Source: Pseudomonas moorei
Lineage (GTDB): Bacteria > Pseudomonadota > Gammaproteobacteria > Pseudomonadales > Pseudomonadaceae
Assembly: GCF_008801475.1 (NCBI RefSeq)
Contig: NZ_VZPP01000007.1
Coordinates: 1-64,000, forward strand
Direction: 5' to 3'
Length of the DNA stretch: 64,000 bases
Made by a program: the position numbers and the translations under genes. This document shows positions 9,148 to 17,152 of this stretch, one piece after another. The stretch's first letter is position 1; each line of letters starts with the position of its first letter. The notes beneath the pieces were generated by a model. It was given only the letters and a program-made list of their open reading frames with translations. It did not search any database and was not told where the DNA came from.

Positions 9148-10524
9148 ATGACCGTGTTCAAACCCTTGTCCGGCACCTCTTCGACACTGGCTGATTCAAG
9201 CCAGGAATCGTTTCGCGACCTCTATGCCGTGCTCTACAGCCATGGGCCCGATGCCGGACTTCGGGCGCAAACCTTCCTGGGCCAACAACTGGCCCGCGCC
9301 GCCGAGCGGCCGTGTGACCTGCCCGAAGCGCCGGAGCAATTGTCGGCATGGGCCGAACAGCATTGCGCCGAGGTGGCACGCGACTATGCCCGGTACATCG
9401 AGGAGCGCCAGCAGGGGGCCGCGCGCCATTATTTTCAGAACAAGGCTCACGCGCTGTATTTCCTGCAACGGGTAGCGCCGACAAAAGAGGTCGATGGCGC
9501 CTGGCTGGAGAGGGTGGTGGATCGCTGGCAGGATCACCGGTTCGACGGTCTGCTGACCACCTACCTTGAGGAACTCGGCAGTGGCGATCCCCGGCAGAAC
9601 CATGTGGTGATTTACCGCCAGTTACTGGCCGAACATGACGCGCAGGATCAGCAAGGCCTGGATGATGAAAACTATCTGCAGGGCGCGATTCAACTGGCGC
9701 TGGGACGCTGCGGCGCGGCGTTCATGCCGGAGGTGATCGGCTACAACCTCGGTTACGAGCAACTGCCATTGCACCTGTTGATCACCGCGTATGAACTGCG
9801 TGAGCTGGGTATCGACCCCTACTATTTCACCCTGCACGTGACGATCGACAACGTCAGCAGCGGCCATGCACGCAAGGCTGTCCAGGCGCTTCTGGACCTG
9901 ATGCCAGTTGAAGAAGGGCGTGACGAATTCTATCGCCGCGTCGCCTTGGGTTATCGCCTGAATGATCTGGGAACAGGCTCGACAGCGGTGATACAGGGCT
10001 TCGATTTGCATCGCGAAGTGCTCGCCATGCTCGAGCGCAAACGCAGCTTCGGTCAGCACATGCATTCCGATTACTGCCGGATCGAGGGCAGGACCGTGAA
10101 TGAGTGGCTATCGGCGCCCGGCCAGGTCGAGGACTTTCTCGGCGCGCTGGAGCGCAAGGGTTGGATCAAGCGCCATTGTCCACCACAGGAAAGTCGCTTC
10201 TGGAATTTGATCGAAGGTGGCGCTGCCGCCATGTTCGGCGTGTTCAGTGGGTACGAGAAGCAACTGCTTCGCGACTGGATGGCCGGTGACTGGCAAGACC
10301 CGAAACGTCAGCCGTTACCGCGTCGCCAGCACAACGACAGCATCGCCGACGCCGGGTGGGCGGATGATCCGGAACTCAAGGCATTACAGGACACCCTGAG
10401 CGGGCAATCGCCACGGCAACAGCTGGAGTCGTTGATCCCCTGGCTCTCGGCACAGCGTCATTGCCGTCCGGCCGGACTCTACGCGACCCGACGATTCATT
10501 GAATTGCGTACCCGTTTGCGCTGA
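9148..10524 (+). CDS. Iron-containing redox enzyme (heme-oxygenase-like diiron oxidase fold)
   Basis: 458 residues, soluble. The middle looks like the heme-oxygenase-like diiron oxidase (HDO) superfamily that includes UndA and SznF: E195 in MPEVIGYNLGYE and H230, D234 and H240 in LHVTIDNVSSGH are plausible metal ligands. The spacing D234-x5-H240 is wider than the DxxxH that I remember for UndA. A C-terminal ~150-residue segment is not recognised. It is followed 29 bases later by a methyltransferase gene and then the remnant of a carboxylate-amine ligase. This suggests a small amino-acid-modifying pathway, product unknown. Confidence 0.65.
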   Translation: MTVFKPLSGTSSTLADSSQESFRDLYAVLYSHGPDAGLRAQTFLGQQLARAAERPCDLPEAPEQLSAWAEQHCAEVARDYARYIEERQQGAARHYFQNKAHALYFLQRVAPTKEVDGAWLERVVDRWQDHRFDGLLTTYLEELGSGDPRQNHVVIYRQLLAEHDAQDQQGLDDENYLQGAIQLALGRCGAAFMPEVIGYNLGYEQLPLHLLITAYELRELGIDPYYFTLHVTIDNVSSGHARKAVQALLDLMPVEEGRDEFYRRVALGYRLNDLGTGSTAVIQGFDLHREVLAMLERKRSFGQHMHSDYCRIEGRTVNEWLSAPGQVEDFLGALERKGWIKRHCPPQESRFWNLIEGGAAAMFGVFSGYEKQLLRDWMAGDWQDPKRQPLPRRQHNDSIADAGWADDPELKALQDTLSGQSPRQQLESLIPWLSAQRHCRPAGLYATRRFIELRTRLR

Positions 10525-10553
10525 CCCCTTTGCACTGACTCAAGGAGCGCCAC

Positions 10554-11504
10554 ATGTCAGTACAACAGATCGCCGATCGAGGCTTGCTGGCGTTGGGCAA
10601 GCGATTGCTCGCCGAGGGTTATCATTTCGTCACCCCGACCCCGTTGACTCACGAACGCATCCTCCAGCGCCTGGCGACACCGCTGGCCCAGGACCTGCGC
10701 GATGCTTTCGGTTGGTCGATGCCGTTCGATCACACGCTGTTTTCAACCGCCGAACTGACGGCGTTGGAGCAGGCGGGCATCGTCGAAAGGGATGGCTCGC
10801 TGTGGCGTAGCACTGTGCGCTGGTCGACCCTGGAAGGATTGCTGTTCGCCCATTCGGCGTACCCGACGACCCAGGCCGACTCGGTGTTTTTCGGTCCCGA
10901 CAGCTACCGCTTTGCCCGTTTGATCGAAGCGCATTTTCAGCAGTGCTTCGAGCCTGTGCGGCGCGCGGTGGACATCGGTTGTGGTGCCGGCGTCGGCGCG
11001 TTGATCGTTGCCCGCGCCCGACGTGACGCTCAGGTGCTGGCCGTGGACATCAACCCGCGAGCGCTGCGACTGTCGGCGGTCAACGCCGAGTTGGCCGGGG
11101 CCAACAACGTCACGGTCTATCACAGCGATGTGCTGGGCAGCGTCGAAGGTGCATTCGATCTGATCATCGCCAACCCGCCCTACATGAATGACAGCCAGCA
11201 CCGCGCCTATCGCGATGGCGGCGGCGCCCTCGGCGAAGCCCTGTCACTGCGCATCGTTCGCGAAGCCTTGCCGCGCCTGCACAGGGGCGGCAGCCTGGTG
11301 CTGTACACCGGGGTAGCGATGGTGGCCGGGCGCGATCCATTTCTGGAGGCCGTGCTGCCCATGCTGTCCGGCGACGCCTTTGCCTGGACCTATCGGGAGC
11401 TGGACCCTGACGTGTTCGGTGAAGAGTTGCTCAAGCCCGGTTATGAACGGGCCGAACGCATTGCGGCCGTGGCGCTGACTGTTACCCGCAGACGCGAGGC
11501 GTGA
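10554..11504 (+). CDS. Class I SAM-dependent methyltransferase (NPPY type)
   Basis: 316 residues. The Rossmann methyltransferase core starts near residue 130: VDIGCGAGVGALIVARA (SAM-binding motif I), an acidic residue in LAVDINPRAL, and the catalytic NPPY in IIANPPYMND. NPPY enzymes such as PrmC methylate planar nitrogens. The N-terminal ~125 residues form a separate, winged-helix-like or substrate domain. The ATG has AAGGAG upstream. It lies in an operon with the diiron-oxidase-like gene and its TGA is followed at once by the start of a truncated ligase gene. Small-molecule or protein substrate unknown. Confidence 0.82.
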   Translation: MSVQQIADRGLLALGKRLLAEGYHFVTPTPLTHERILQRLATPLAQDLRDAFGWSMPFDHTLFSTAELTALEQAGIVERDGSLWRSTVRWSTLEGLLFAHSAYPTTQADSVFFGPDSYRFARLIEAHFQQCFEPVRRAVDIGCGAGVGALIVARARRDAQVLAVDINPRALRLSAVNAELAGANNVTVYHSDVLGSVEGAFDLIIANPPYMNDSQHRAYRDGGGALGEALSLRIVREALPRLHRGGSLVLYTGVAMVAGRDPFLEAVLPMLSGDAFAWTYRELDPDVFGEELLKPGYERAERIAAVALTVTRRREA

Positions 11505-11506
11505 CC

Positions 11507-11592
11507 ATGAACCTGGCGCCCCGGTTTGGCATCGAGGAAGAGTATTTCATTACCAATCTCACGACCCGCCAAATGCACGCTGAACCTGGCGC
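11507..11592 (+). pseudogene. 5' remnant of a GCS2/YbdK-type carboxylate-amine ligase
   Basis: The ATG at 11507, three bases after the methyltransferase stop, encodes MNLAPRFGIEEEYFITNLTT and a few more residues. FGIEEEYF is the hallmark N-terminus of glutamate-cysteine-ligase-2/YbdK enzymes, normally about 370-400 residues. Homology stops after about 25 codons; beyond it the frame runs antisense through the small gene 11593-11751. The rest of the ligase is missing, so this is a broken third gene of the operon. A perfect 12-base direct repeat brackets the remnant (11508-11519 and 11581-11592), suggesting how the deletion arose. Confidence 0.75.
11508..11592. repeat. 12-bp direct repeat bracketing ligase remnant
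   Basis: TGAACCTGGCGC occurs at 11508-11519 (over the start codon of the ligase remnant) and again at 11581-11592, right where ligase similarity ends and the opposite-strand small gene begins. Chance occurrence of a 12-mer at this distance is improbable. It may mark a repeat-mediated or template-switch deletion. Confidence 0.7.
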
Positions 11593-11751
11593 TCAATTGC
11601 CATCGGCCACCGTGCGCTCGATTTCGGCCACCTTGCGCCGCTGCTCCTCAAGCTTTTGCTCCTCGGTCAGCGGTTGCGTCGGCGGATTGGCTTCGTCCCG
11701 ATGCTTGGCGTCATCCGACTCGGCAGGGTTGAACAGGTCATCGTCGTTCAT
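11593..11751 (-). CDS. Small acidic hypothetical protein (52 aa)
   Basis: 52 residues, rich in Asp, Glu, Lys and Arg: a short acidic N-terminus (MNDDDLFNPAESDD) followed by a charged helix around LTEEQKLEEQRRKVAEIERT. No signal or membrane segment. GGAGGA lies nine bases upstream of the ATG at 11751, a strong ribosome site, which is why I accept it over the longer upstream frame. Function unknown. Its 3' end abuts the ligase remnant on the other strand, so its present neighbourhood probably results from the deletion. Confidence 0.65.
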   Translation of the reverse strand: MNDDDLFNPAESDDAKHRDEANPPTQPLTEEQKLEEQRRKVAEIERTVADGN

Positions 11752-11909
11752 GGTGCTTTCCTCCAGTGTCTGCATATTGGAGGGGGTGCGATGGCAGGAG
11801 TTCGGTTCTTTTTTTGAACGTGGGCACGCCGCTCGCAAGGCGTGGCGTATTGCGTGGACGACTCGATCTACTAATCTCTCCATTCGGCGCCAGGAGGACG
11901 GTCATCATC

Positions 11910-12317
11910 ATGCAAAAGGGTAAAACCGCTGCACCACCAGAAGAGGGCGGCACTGCGTCCGAGCAGATAGACACCAAGATCAAGGAACTGGACGACTGGC
12001 GAGGCAAGACGCTTGCGCGGGTCCGGGCGCTGGTCAAGGAGGCCGACCCTGACGTGGTCGAGGAATTGAAATGGAGAGGGGTTCCGGTGTGGTCCCATGC
12101 CGGGATTATCTGCACCGGTGAAACCTACAAGAACGCGGTGAAGATGACCTTCGCCAAGGGGGCATCACTGGACGACCCTTCTGGGCTGTTCAATGCCAGC
12201 CTTGATGGCAATACCCGGCGTGCCATTGATATTCATGAAGGCGACGAGATCAATGAAACCGCGCTGAAGGCGCTCATACGAGCGGCTGTGGCGCTTAATA
12301 CGTCGAAAGGGGCGTGA
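11910..12317 (+). CDS. DUF1801 domain protein
   Basis: 135 residues. The DUF1801 (YdhG-like) fold is recognisable from IKELDDWRGKTLARVRALVK, VVEELKWRGVPVWSHAGIIC, YKNAVKMTFAKGASL and the closing IHEGDEINETALKALIRAAV. No catalytic role is established for the family. AGGAGG precedes the ATG at 11910 with a rather long 12-base spacing; no better in-frame start exists. Probably monocistronic. Confidence 0.8.
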   Translation: MQKGKTAAPPEEGGTASEQIDTKIKELDDWRGKTLARVRALVKEADPDVVEELKWRGVPVWSHAGIICTGETYKNAVKMTFAKGASLDDPSGLFNASLDGNTRRAIDIHEGDEINETALKALIRAAVALNTSKGA

Positions 12318-12358
12318 GTGGGAGCGGCGTTGGCTGAGTGACCCTTGCCTGTCAATAA

Positions 12359-12381
12359 GCCGCCTCGCGGGACGAGGCGGC
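12359..12381 (-). terminator. Terminator-like hairpin after PCuAC
   Basis: GCCGCCTCG / CGAGGCGGC stem with a 5-base loop, immediately downstream of the PCuAC stop on the minus strand. The following TTATTG is only weakly U-rich. It also sits past the end of the convergent DUF1801 gene. Confidence 0.6.
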
Positions 12382-12388
12382 CAGCACA

Positions 12389-12880
12389 TCAATGCATCTT
12401 GCTGTGGTCCATCATGCTGCCGTGATCCATGGTGCCCAGCGCCTTGGCTTCAGCTTCGATGTTGATCGTCTCTTTCTCGCCCTTGGCGTTTTCCACGATC
12501 AGGGTCAGGGGCACTTTGCTGCCTTCCTTCACTTGGGCCGTCAGGTCCATCAACATGATGTGGTAGCCGCTGGGGTCGAGGCTCACCGGCTTGCCGGCCG
12601 GCAATGCGACGGATTCGACCTGACCCATCTTCATCACGTCGTCTTTCATGCTCATCTGGTGAATCTGCACGGTCTTGGCGACGGGCGACTGCACGCTCAG
12701 CAGTTGGCTGTCAGTGTCCGCCTGCAGGGTCATGAAGGCCCCAGTCGAAGGCTGGCCGGCCACGGTCGCGCGGACCCAGGCGTCGCTGACCTGGGTTTGC
12801 GCCGATACCTGCCAGGCCATGCCGATCAGGGACAGGCCCAGGGCCAGTTGTTTAACACGCTTTGCGCAGAACGAAGTCAT
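12389..12880 (-). CDS. PCuAC-type periplasmic copper chaperone
   Basis: 163 residues with a Sec signal ending near VSAQ (about residue 28). The copper site of the PCuAC family, H-x-M ... H-x-M, is visible as HQMSMKDDVMKM and YHIMLMDL; the C-terminus adds a Met/His-rich tail (MDHGSMMDHSKMH) that could bind extra copper. Such proteins deliver Cu(I) to the CuA or CuB site of cytochrome oxidase, working with SCO1. The start ATG at 12880 overlaps the SCO gene stop by one base (TGATG), so the two are translationally coupled. Confidence 0.93.
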   Translation of the reverse strand: MTSFCAKRVKQLALGLSLIGMAWQVSAQTQVSDAWVRATVAGQPSTGAFMTLQADTDSQLLSVQSPVAKTVQIHQMSMKDDVMKMGQVESVALPAGKPVSLDPSGYHIMLMDLTAQVKEGSKVPLTLIVENAKGEKETINIEAEAKALGTMDHGSMMDHSKMH

Positions 12881-13485
12881 CAGCAGACCTCCATGACGGT
12901 GAGCAGGTCTTCTGCGCACTCTTTTGCGGTAAGGGACGCGGACAGCCCCAGGCGCAAGTTGCCCCTGGAATCGAAGACGTAGCTGGTCGCGGTGTGGGAG
13001 AGGGTGTAGGTGTCGCCGCTCGGGACCTTTTCATAGAACACGCCGAACTCCTTGGCGGTGGCGGCGGTTTCTTCCAGGGTGCCGTACAACGCCTCGAAAC
13101 TCGGGTCGAAGGCCTTGACGTATTTGTCGAGCATTTGCGGGGTATCGCGCTCGGGGTCGAGGGTGATGAAGATCACTTGCAGGCGTTCGCCGTCGCGGCC
13201 CATCAGCTTCTTGGCCTGGGCGGCGCGGGCCAGGGTCGTCGGGCAGACCGCCGGGCATTGGGTGAAGCCGAAGAAGATCATCGGCATCAGGCCACGGTAG
13301 CTGCCGAGCATCCGGGTCTCGCCCTGGGCGTCCTTGAGCTTGAAATTACGCCCCATGATCTTGTCGCTCAGATCCTTGCCGTACTTGAACGACAGCTTGC
13401 TGCTGTCATCGCAGCCGGCGAGCAGGCCAAGGCTCAGCAGGCCCATGCCTTGCAGGACCGTGCGACGGGTATACAACGTACTCAT
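12880..13485 (-). CDS. SCO1/SenC family copper-binding thioredoxin-fold lipoprotein
   Basis: 201 residues. The N-terminus has a Tat/Sec-like RR then a hydrophobic stretch ending in the lipobox LLAGC (C25), so probably a periplasmic lipoprotein. The SCO copper site is present: C77 and C81 in QCPAVCPTT and H164 in TLSHTATS. It reduces or metallates the CuA site of cytochrome c oxidase. First gene of a two-gene operon with the PCuAC chaperone. Confidence 0.92.
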   Translation of the reverse strand: MSTLYTRRTVLQGMGLLSLGLLAGCDDSSKLSFKYGKDLSDKIMGRNFKLKDAQGETRMLGSYRGLMPMIFFGFTQCPAVCPTTLARAAQAKKLMGRDGERLQVIFITLDPERDTPQMLDKYVKAFDPSFEALYGTLEETAATAKEFGVFYEKVPSGDTYTLSHTATSYVFDSRGNLRLGLSASLTAKECAEDLLTVMEVC

Positions 13486-13953
13486 GGAAAAAAGCTTCCT
13501 GTGTCACAACTGAAAAACCACAGTGCCTGACGCATCAGACGAAAAAAAGCGCGTGGATGTTAACAAACTGTTGCCCCATGGCGCTTAATCGATCGCCCGC
13601 CGGTCATGCGCCAAATGGTCGCGGCCCAGCCGTACACAACCCGATAAATGGCGCTTTCGCCGCTGATCCGGTGCAGGAGCGAGCCGGCTCGCGATGGACC
13701 CGAGAGCGCCGCGGGGTGTCAGGTGGCCAGCGTTATCGTTAGCGCCCATCGCGAGCCAGCTCGCGCCTGCAGACGCCTCCTCTGCACTTTTAGAGCGCGA
13801 TGTCGGGCACCGTGCACCAGTGCGAAGCGGTTTCCTGAAGTCTCCCCGCCTGAGACATCCACCACCGACAAGCCTGCTTTTTCGCCAGAAACCTTGCTCG
13901 CAAGGGGGTGGCGCTCCTGTTTTCACCGCCATAAACAGGCGCCTTCACTCGAC
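13486..13953. other. Intergenic region upstream of the nirBD promoter
   Basis: No gene seen. It contains a REP doublet (13673-13772) and, at 13813-13819, a TGCACCA half-site resembling one arm of an NtrC enhancer, about 135 bases upstream of the sigma-54 element. The second arm is not well matched, so the NtrC site is only suggestive. Confidence 0.45.
13673..13772. repeat. REP doublet (REPIN-like)
   Basis: Inverted ends gcaggagcgagccggctcgcg and the matching gagccagctcgcgcctgc enclose about 55 bases. Same general type as the doublets at 201-312 and 3709-3825. Confidence 0.7.
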
Positions 13954-13969
13954 TGGCACAAAGGCTGCA
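13954..13969 (+). promoter_or_regulatory. Sigma-54 promoter of nirBD
   Basis: TGGCACAAAGGCTGCA matches the RpoN consensus with GG at 13955-13956 and GC at 13967-13968, exactly 10 bases apart. Transcription would start near 13980, giving a leader of about 200 bases before nirB. Assimilatory nitrite reductase operons are commonly NtrC/RpoN controlled, so site, spacing and context agree. Confidence 0.75.
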
Positions 13970-13984
13970 TTAGTCCCCTCAAGT

Positions 13985-14028
13985 CCCTCTGAACAAGAGG
14001 GGCAGCCCTCTCGGTCAACGACGATCGA
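13985..14028 (+). promoter_or_regulatory. Two hairpins of nirBD leader, candidate NasT/ANTAR target
   Basis: Directly after the predicted start site come hairpin 1 (CCCTCT 13985-13990, loop GAACA, AGAGGG 13996-14001) and hairpin 2 (TCGGTC 14011-14016, loop AACGAC 14017-14022, GATCGA 14023-14028). The second has a six-base loop with A at position 1 and G at position 4, the signature of RNAs bound by ANTAR antiterminators such as NasR and NasT. Hairpin 1 has a five-base loop and does not fit the rule well. The terminator at 14104-14143 lies downstream. Confidence 0.6.
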
Positions 14029-14103
14029 CTGGCCGCACAGGTCGTGGGCTACATCGGTGGATCAGGCATAGCCGTCTGGTTTCAACACCGCAAAAGAACA
14101 GGC

Positions 14104-14143
14104 AAAGACGCCTGGAACCGTAAGGTTTCAGGCGTTTTTTTTT
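14104..14143 (+). terminator. Leader attenuator terminator before nirB
   Basis: ACGCCTGGAACC (14108-14119), loop GTAA, GGTTTCAGGCGT (14124-14135) with one G-U pair, followed by nine T residues and a further T-rich run. It sits between the sigma-54 promoter and the nirB start codon and no gene ends before it on this strand, so it must attenuate nirBD itself. Confidence 0.85.
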
Positions 14144-14182
14144 GCTTTTTTTTCCGTGATTGGCTTTGGGCAGGTGTCGTTT

Positions 14183-16744
14183 ATGAATTCCAATGTAGCC
14201 ACGTTGAACAAGCCGCAAACGCTGGTCGTGATCGGCAACGGCATGGTCGGACATCATTGTGTGGAGCAGTTGATCGAACGCGGCGCCCTTGACCGCTATC
14301 GCCTGCATGTCTTCAGCGAAGAGCCGATGCGCGCTTACGACCGTGTGCACCTTTCCGAATACTTCTCCGGCCGCGATGCGGAGTCGTTGGCGCTGAGCGA
14401 TGCGTCGTTGTACCAGACGCCCGGCGTCACCTTGCACCTGGGCGTGCCGGTGCTGGAAATCGACCGCGCAGGGCGTCAGGTCATCACCGCGCAAGGGTGT
14501 GTCAGCTACGACAAACTGGTCCTGGCCACCGGTTCGTACCCCTTTGTGCCACCGATTGAAGGCGCCGAAGGCGATTCGCGGCTGGTCTATCGCACCCTCG
14601 AAGACCTCGATGCCATTCGAGCGGCGGCGGCCAATGCCCGGCGCGGCGTGGTGGTCGGCGGTGGTCTGCTCGGTCTGGAAGCGGCCAATGCGCTCAAGAG
14701 CCTGGGCCTTGAAGCCCATGTCGTGGAGTTCGCCCCGCGGCTGATGCCGGTGCAGCTGGACGATCTGGGTGGCCTGGCGCTCAAGGCGCAAATCGAACGC
14801 CTGGGTGTCGGGGTGCATCTGTCCCGCGCTACGCAATCGATCAGCGCCGGTGAGGACTATCGCTATCGGATGAATTTTGCCAACGACGAATTCCTCGAAA
14901 CCGACCTGGTGGTGTTCTCCGCCGGTATCCGTGCGCAAGACGCGCTGGCTCGCCAATGTGCGCTGGAGATCGGTCCGCGCGGTGGCGTGGTGATCGACGA
15001 TACGTGCTTGAGCTGTGACCCGAACATCTATGCCATCGGCGAGTGCGCATCGTGGAATGGCAGCCTGTTCGGCCTGGTCGCGCCCGGCTACCAGATGGCA
15101 CGCAGCGTCGCCGCGCGGCTGTGCGATGACGTCGCCGAGCCGTTCCAGGGGGCGGACATGTCGACCAAGCTCAAGCTGCTGGGCGTCGACGTCGGCTCCA
15201 TCGGCGATGCCCACGCCCATACGCCCGGTGCCCGCAGCTACCAATTCATCGACGAGACGAGCGCCAGCTACCGGCGCCTGGTGGTGGATGCCACCGGCAA
15301 ACGCGTGCTTGGTGCGGTGCTGATCGGTGACAACAGCTATTACGACACCCTGCTGCAATACATGCAGAACGCGATTGCCCTGCCGTCCGAACCGGCCGCG
15401 CTGATCCTGCCGTCGTCGGAAGGGGCACCCACCCTCGGGCCGGGCGCCTTGCCGGAAGCGGCGACGGTCTGCTCCTGCCACAACGTGACCAAGGGCGCCA
15501 TCTGCTCGGCCATCGACGGCGGCTGCACCGACCTGGGCCTGCTCAAGGCGCAGACCAAGGCCTGCACCGGTTGCGGCGGTTGTGCCGGTCTGCTCAAGCA
15601 AGTCTTCGAGCATGAGTTGATCGCCCGTGGCGTCAGTGTCGACAAGAGCCTGTGCGAACACTTCGCCTTCACCCGCCAGGAGCTGTATGCCCTAGTGCGG
15701 GTAGAAGGAATCATCACCTTCGAGGAACTGCTGGCCAAACATGGCCGGGGTCACACCGGTTGCGACGTGTGCAAGCCGGCCGTGGGCTCGATCCTCGCGT
15801 CGTGCTGGAACCAGCCGATCATGGACCCGTCGCTGGTGCCGTTGCAGGACACCAATGACACCTTCATGGCCAACATGCAGAAGAACGGCACGTACTCGGT
15901 AGTGCCGCGCATTCCCGGTGGCGAGATCACTGCCGATAAATTGATCGCCATAGGCGTCGTCGCGAAGAAATACGACCTCTACACCAAAATCACCGGCGGC
16001 CAGCGGATCGACCTGTTCGGCGCCCAGTTGCATCAGTTGCCGGACATCTGGGGCGAACTGATCGAAGCCGGCTTCGAAACCGGCCACGCCTACGGCAAAT
16101 CGACCCGCACGGTGAAGTCTTGCGTCGGCAGCACCTGGTGCCGCTACGGCGTGCAGGACAGCGTGCAGATGGCCCTGACGATCGAGGACCGCTACAAGGG
16201 CCTGCGTTCGCCGCACAAGCTCAAGTTCGCGGTGTCCGGTTGCACCCGCGAGTGCGCCGAGGCGCAAAGCAAGGACGTCGGCGTGATCGCCACCGAGAAA
16301 GGCTGGAACCTTTACATTGCCGGCAACGGTGGCATGCGTCCGCGTCACGCCGAGCTGTTCGCCACCGACCTGGACGACGCCACCCTGATCCGCTACATCG
16401 ACCGCTTCCTGATGTTCTACATCCGTACCGCCGACAAGCTGCAGCGCACCTCGGTCTGGCGCGAAAGCCTGGAGGGTGGTCTGGATTACCTCAAGGACGT
16501 GATCATCCACGACAGCCTGGGCCTGGGCGCCGAACTGGAGTCGCAGATGCAACTGGTGGTCAACCGCTATGAATGCGAATGGGCCAACGCCCTCAAGGAC
16601 CCGGAAAAACTCAAGCGCTTCCGCACCTTCGTCAACGACAAGCGCCCGGACCCGGACATCCATTTCGTCCAGGAGCGCGGTCAACGCCGCCCGATCATGG
16701 CCGCCGAACTAAACCTTATCCCTGTCACCGAGGAGCGTGTCTGA
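14183..16744 (+). CDS. nirB: Nitrite reductase [NAD(P)H] large subunit
   Basis: 853 residues, assimilatory siroheme nitrite reductase reducing nitrite to ammonium in the cytoplasm. Domains: N-terminal FAD/NAD oxidoreductase (VVIGNGMVGHHC, then VVVGGGLLGLEAANAL), a BFD-like [2Fe-2S] cysteine cluster around residues 430-465 (VCSCHNVT ... ACTGCGGC), and the siroheme/[4Fe-4S] domain with CVGSTWCRYG near 646 and CTRECAEAQ near 686. The ATG at 14183 has AGGTG seven bases upstream; a GTG at 14156 lies closer to the terminator and is less likely. The stop overlaps nirD by one base. Controlled by the sigma-54 promoter and leader upstream. Confidence 0.96.
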   Translation: MNSNVATLNKPQTLVVIGNGMVGHHCVEQLIERGALDRYRLHVFSEEPMRAYDRVHLSEYFSGRDAESLALSDASLYQTPGVTLHLGVPVLEIDRAGRQVITAQGCVSYDKLVLATGSYPFVPPIEGAEGDSRLVYRTLEDLDAIRAAAANARRGVVVGGGLLGLEAANALKSLGLEAHVVEFAPRLMPVQLDDLGGLALKAQIERLGVGVHLSRATQSISAGEDYRYRMNFANDEFLETDLVVFSAGIRAQDALARQCALEIGPRGGVVIDDTCLSCDPNIYAIGECASWNGSLFGLVAPGYQMARSVAARLCDDVAEPFQGADMSTKLKLLGVDVGSIGDAHAHTPGARSYQFIDETSASYRRLVVDATGKRVLGAVLIGDNSYYDTLLQYMQNAIALPSEPAALILPSSEGAPTLGPGALPEAATVCSCHNVTKGAICSAIDGGCTDLGLLKAQTKACTGCGGCAGLLKQVFEHELIARGVSVDKSLCEHFAFTRQELYALVRVEGIITFEELLAKHGRGHTGCDVCKPAVGSILASCWNQPIMDPSLVPLQDTNDTFMANMQKNGTYSVVPRIPGGEITADKLIAIGVVAKKYDLYTKITGGQRIDLFGAQLHQLPDIWGELIEAGFETGHAYGKSTRTVKSCVGSTWCRYGVQDSVQMALTIEDRYKGLRSPHKLKFAVSGCTRECAEAQSKDVGVIATEKGWNLYIAGNGGMRPRHAELFATDLDDATLIRYIDRFLMFYIRTADKLQRTSVWRESLEGGLDYLKDVIIHDSLGLGAELESQMQLVVNRYECEWANALKDPEKLKRFRTFVNDKRPDPDIHFVQERGQRRPIMAAELNLIPVTEERV

Positions 16745-17121
16745 TGAACCCGTCCAATACCCAACGCATCAACCGCGAAGAACAGTGCGCAATCTGGCAA
16801 TCGGTGTGCAGCCAGCAGGATCTGGTGGACGACTCCGGTGTGGTGGTGTGGCTGGACGGCGCGCAGGTGGCGTTGTTCTACCTGCCGGGCATCGAGGGCA
16901 AGACGCTCTACGCCATCGATAACCACGATCCGCAATCGGGGGCCAATGTCATCGGTCGCGGCCTGGTGGGCAGCATCAAGGGCGATCTGGTGGTGGCGTC
17001 GCCGATCTACAAGCAGCATTTCCGCCTGGAAGACGGCTCCTGCCTGGAGTACCCGCAACAGCGATTGCGGGTCTGGCCGGTGCGGTTGAACGATGGGGTC
17101 GTGGAGGTCGGGGTGGCCTGA
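16744..17121 (+). CDS. nirD: Nitrite reductase small subunit
   Basis: 125 residues, Rieske-fold small subunit of assimilatory nitrite reductase. The fold core is seen in VVVWLDGAQVALFYLPG, YAIDNHDPQSGANVIGRG and YKQHFRLEDGSCLEYP. The Rieske CxH...CxxH iron-sulfur ligands are absent, as is usual for NirD. The ATG overlaps the nirB TGA (TGATG), so translation is coupled. A nitrate reductase gene does not follow. Confidence 0.95.
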   Translation: MNPSNTQRINREEQCAIWQSVCSQQDLVDDSGVVVWLDGAQVALFYLPGIEGKTLYAIDNHDPQSGANVIGRGLVGSIKGDLVVASPIYKQHFRLEDGSCLEYPQQRLRVWPVRLNDGVVEVGVA

Positions 17122-17152
17122 CGGTTCAGGCCATTCACATCAGGAGTCGGAT

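Noticed and set aside
11595..11923. Continuation of the ligase-remnant frame
   Set aside because: Beyond about 11592 the frame is antisense to the small gene 11593-11751 and shows no ligase similarity.
13801..13825. Full NtrC enhancer upstream of nirBD
   Set aside because: Only one TGCACCA half-site is clear; the second arm does not match, so it is mentioned but not called.
13931..13945. CAGGCG upstream of the sigma-54 site that could pair with the nirB leader terminator
   Set aside because: It lies upstream of the predicted transcription start, so it would not be in the leader RNA.
14015..15661. 548-codon open frame antisense to nirB
   Set aside because: Shadow of a GC-rich real gene; composition is the mirror of nirB, no ribosome site and no domain. 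It also runs over the nirB leader and terminator.
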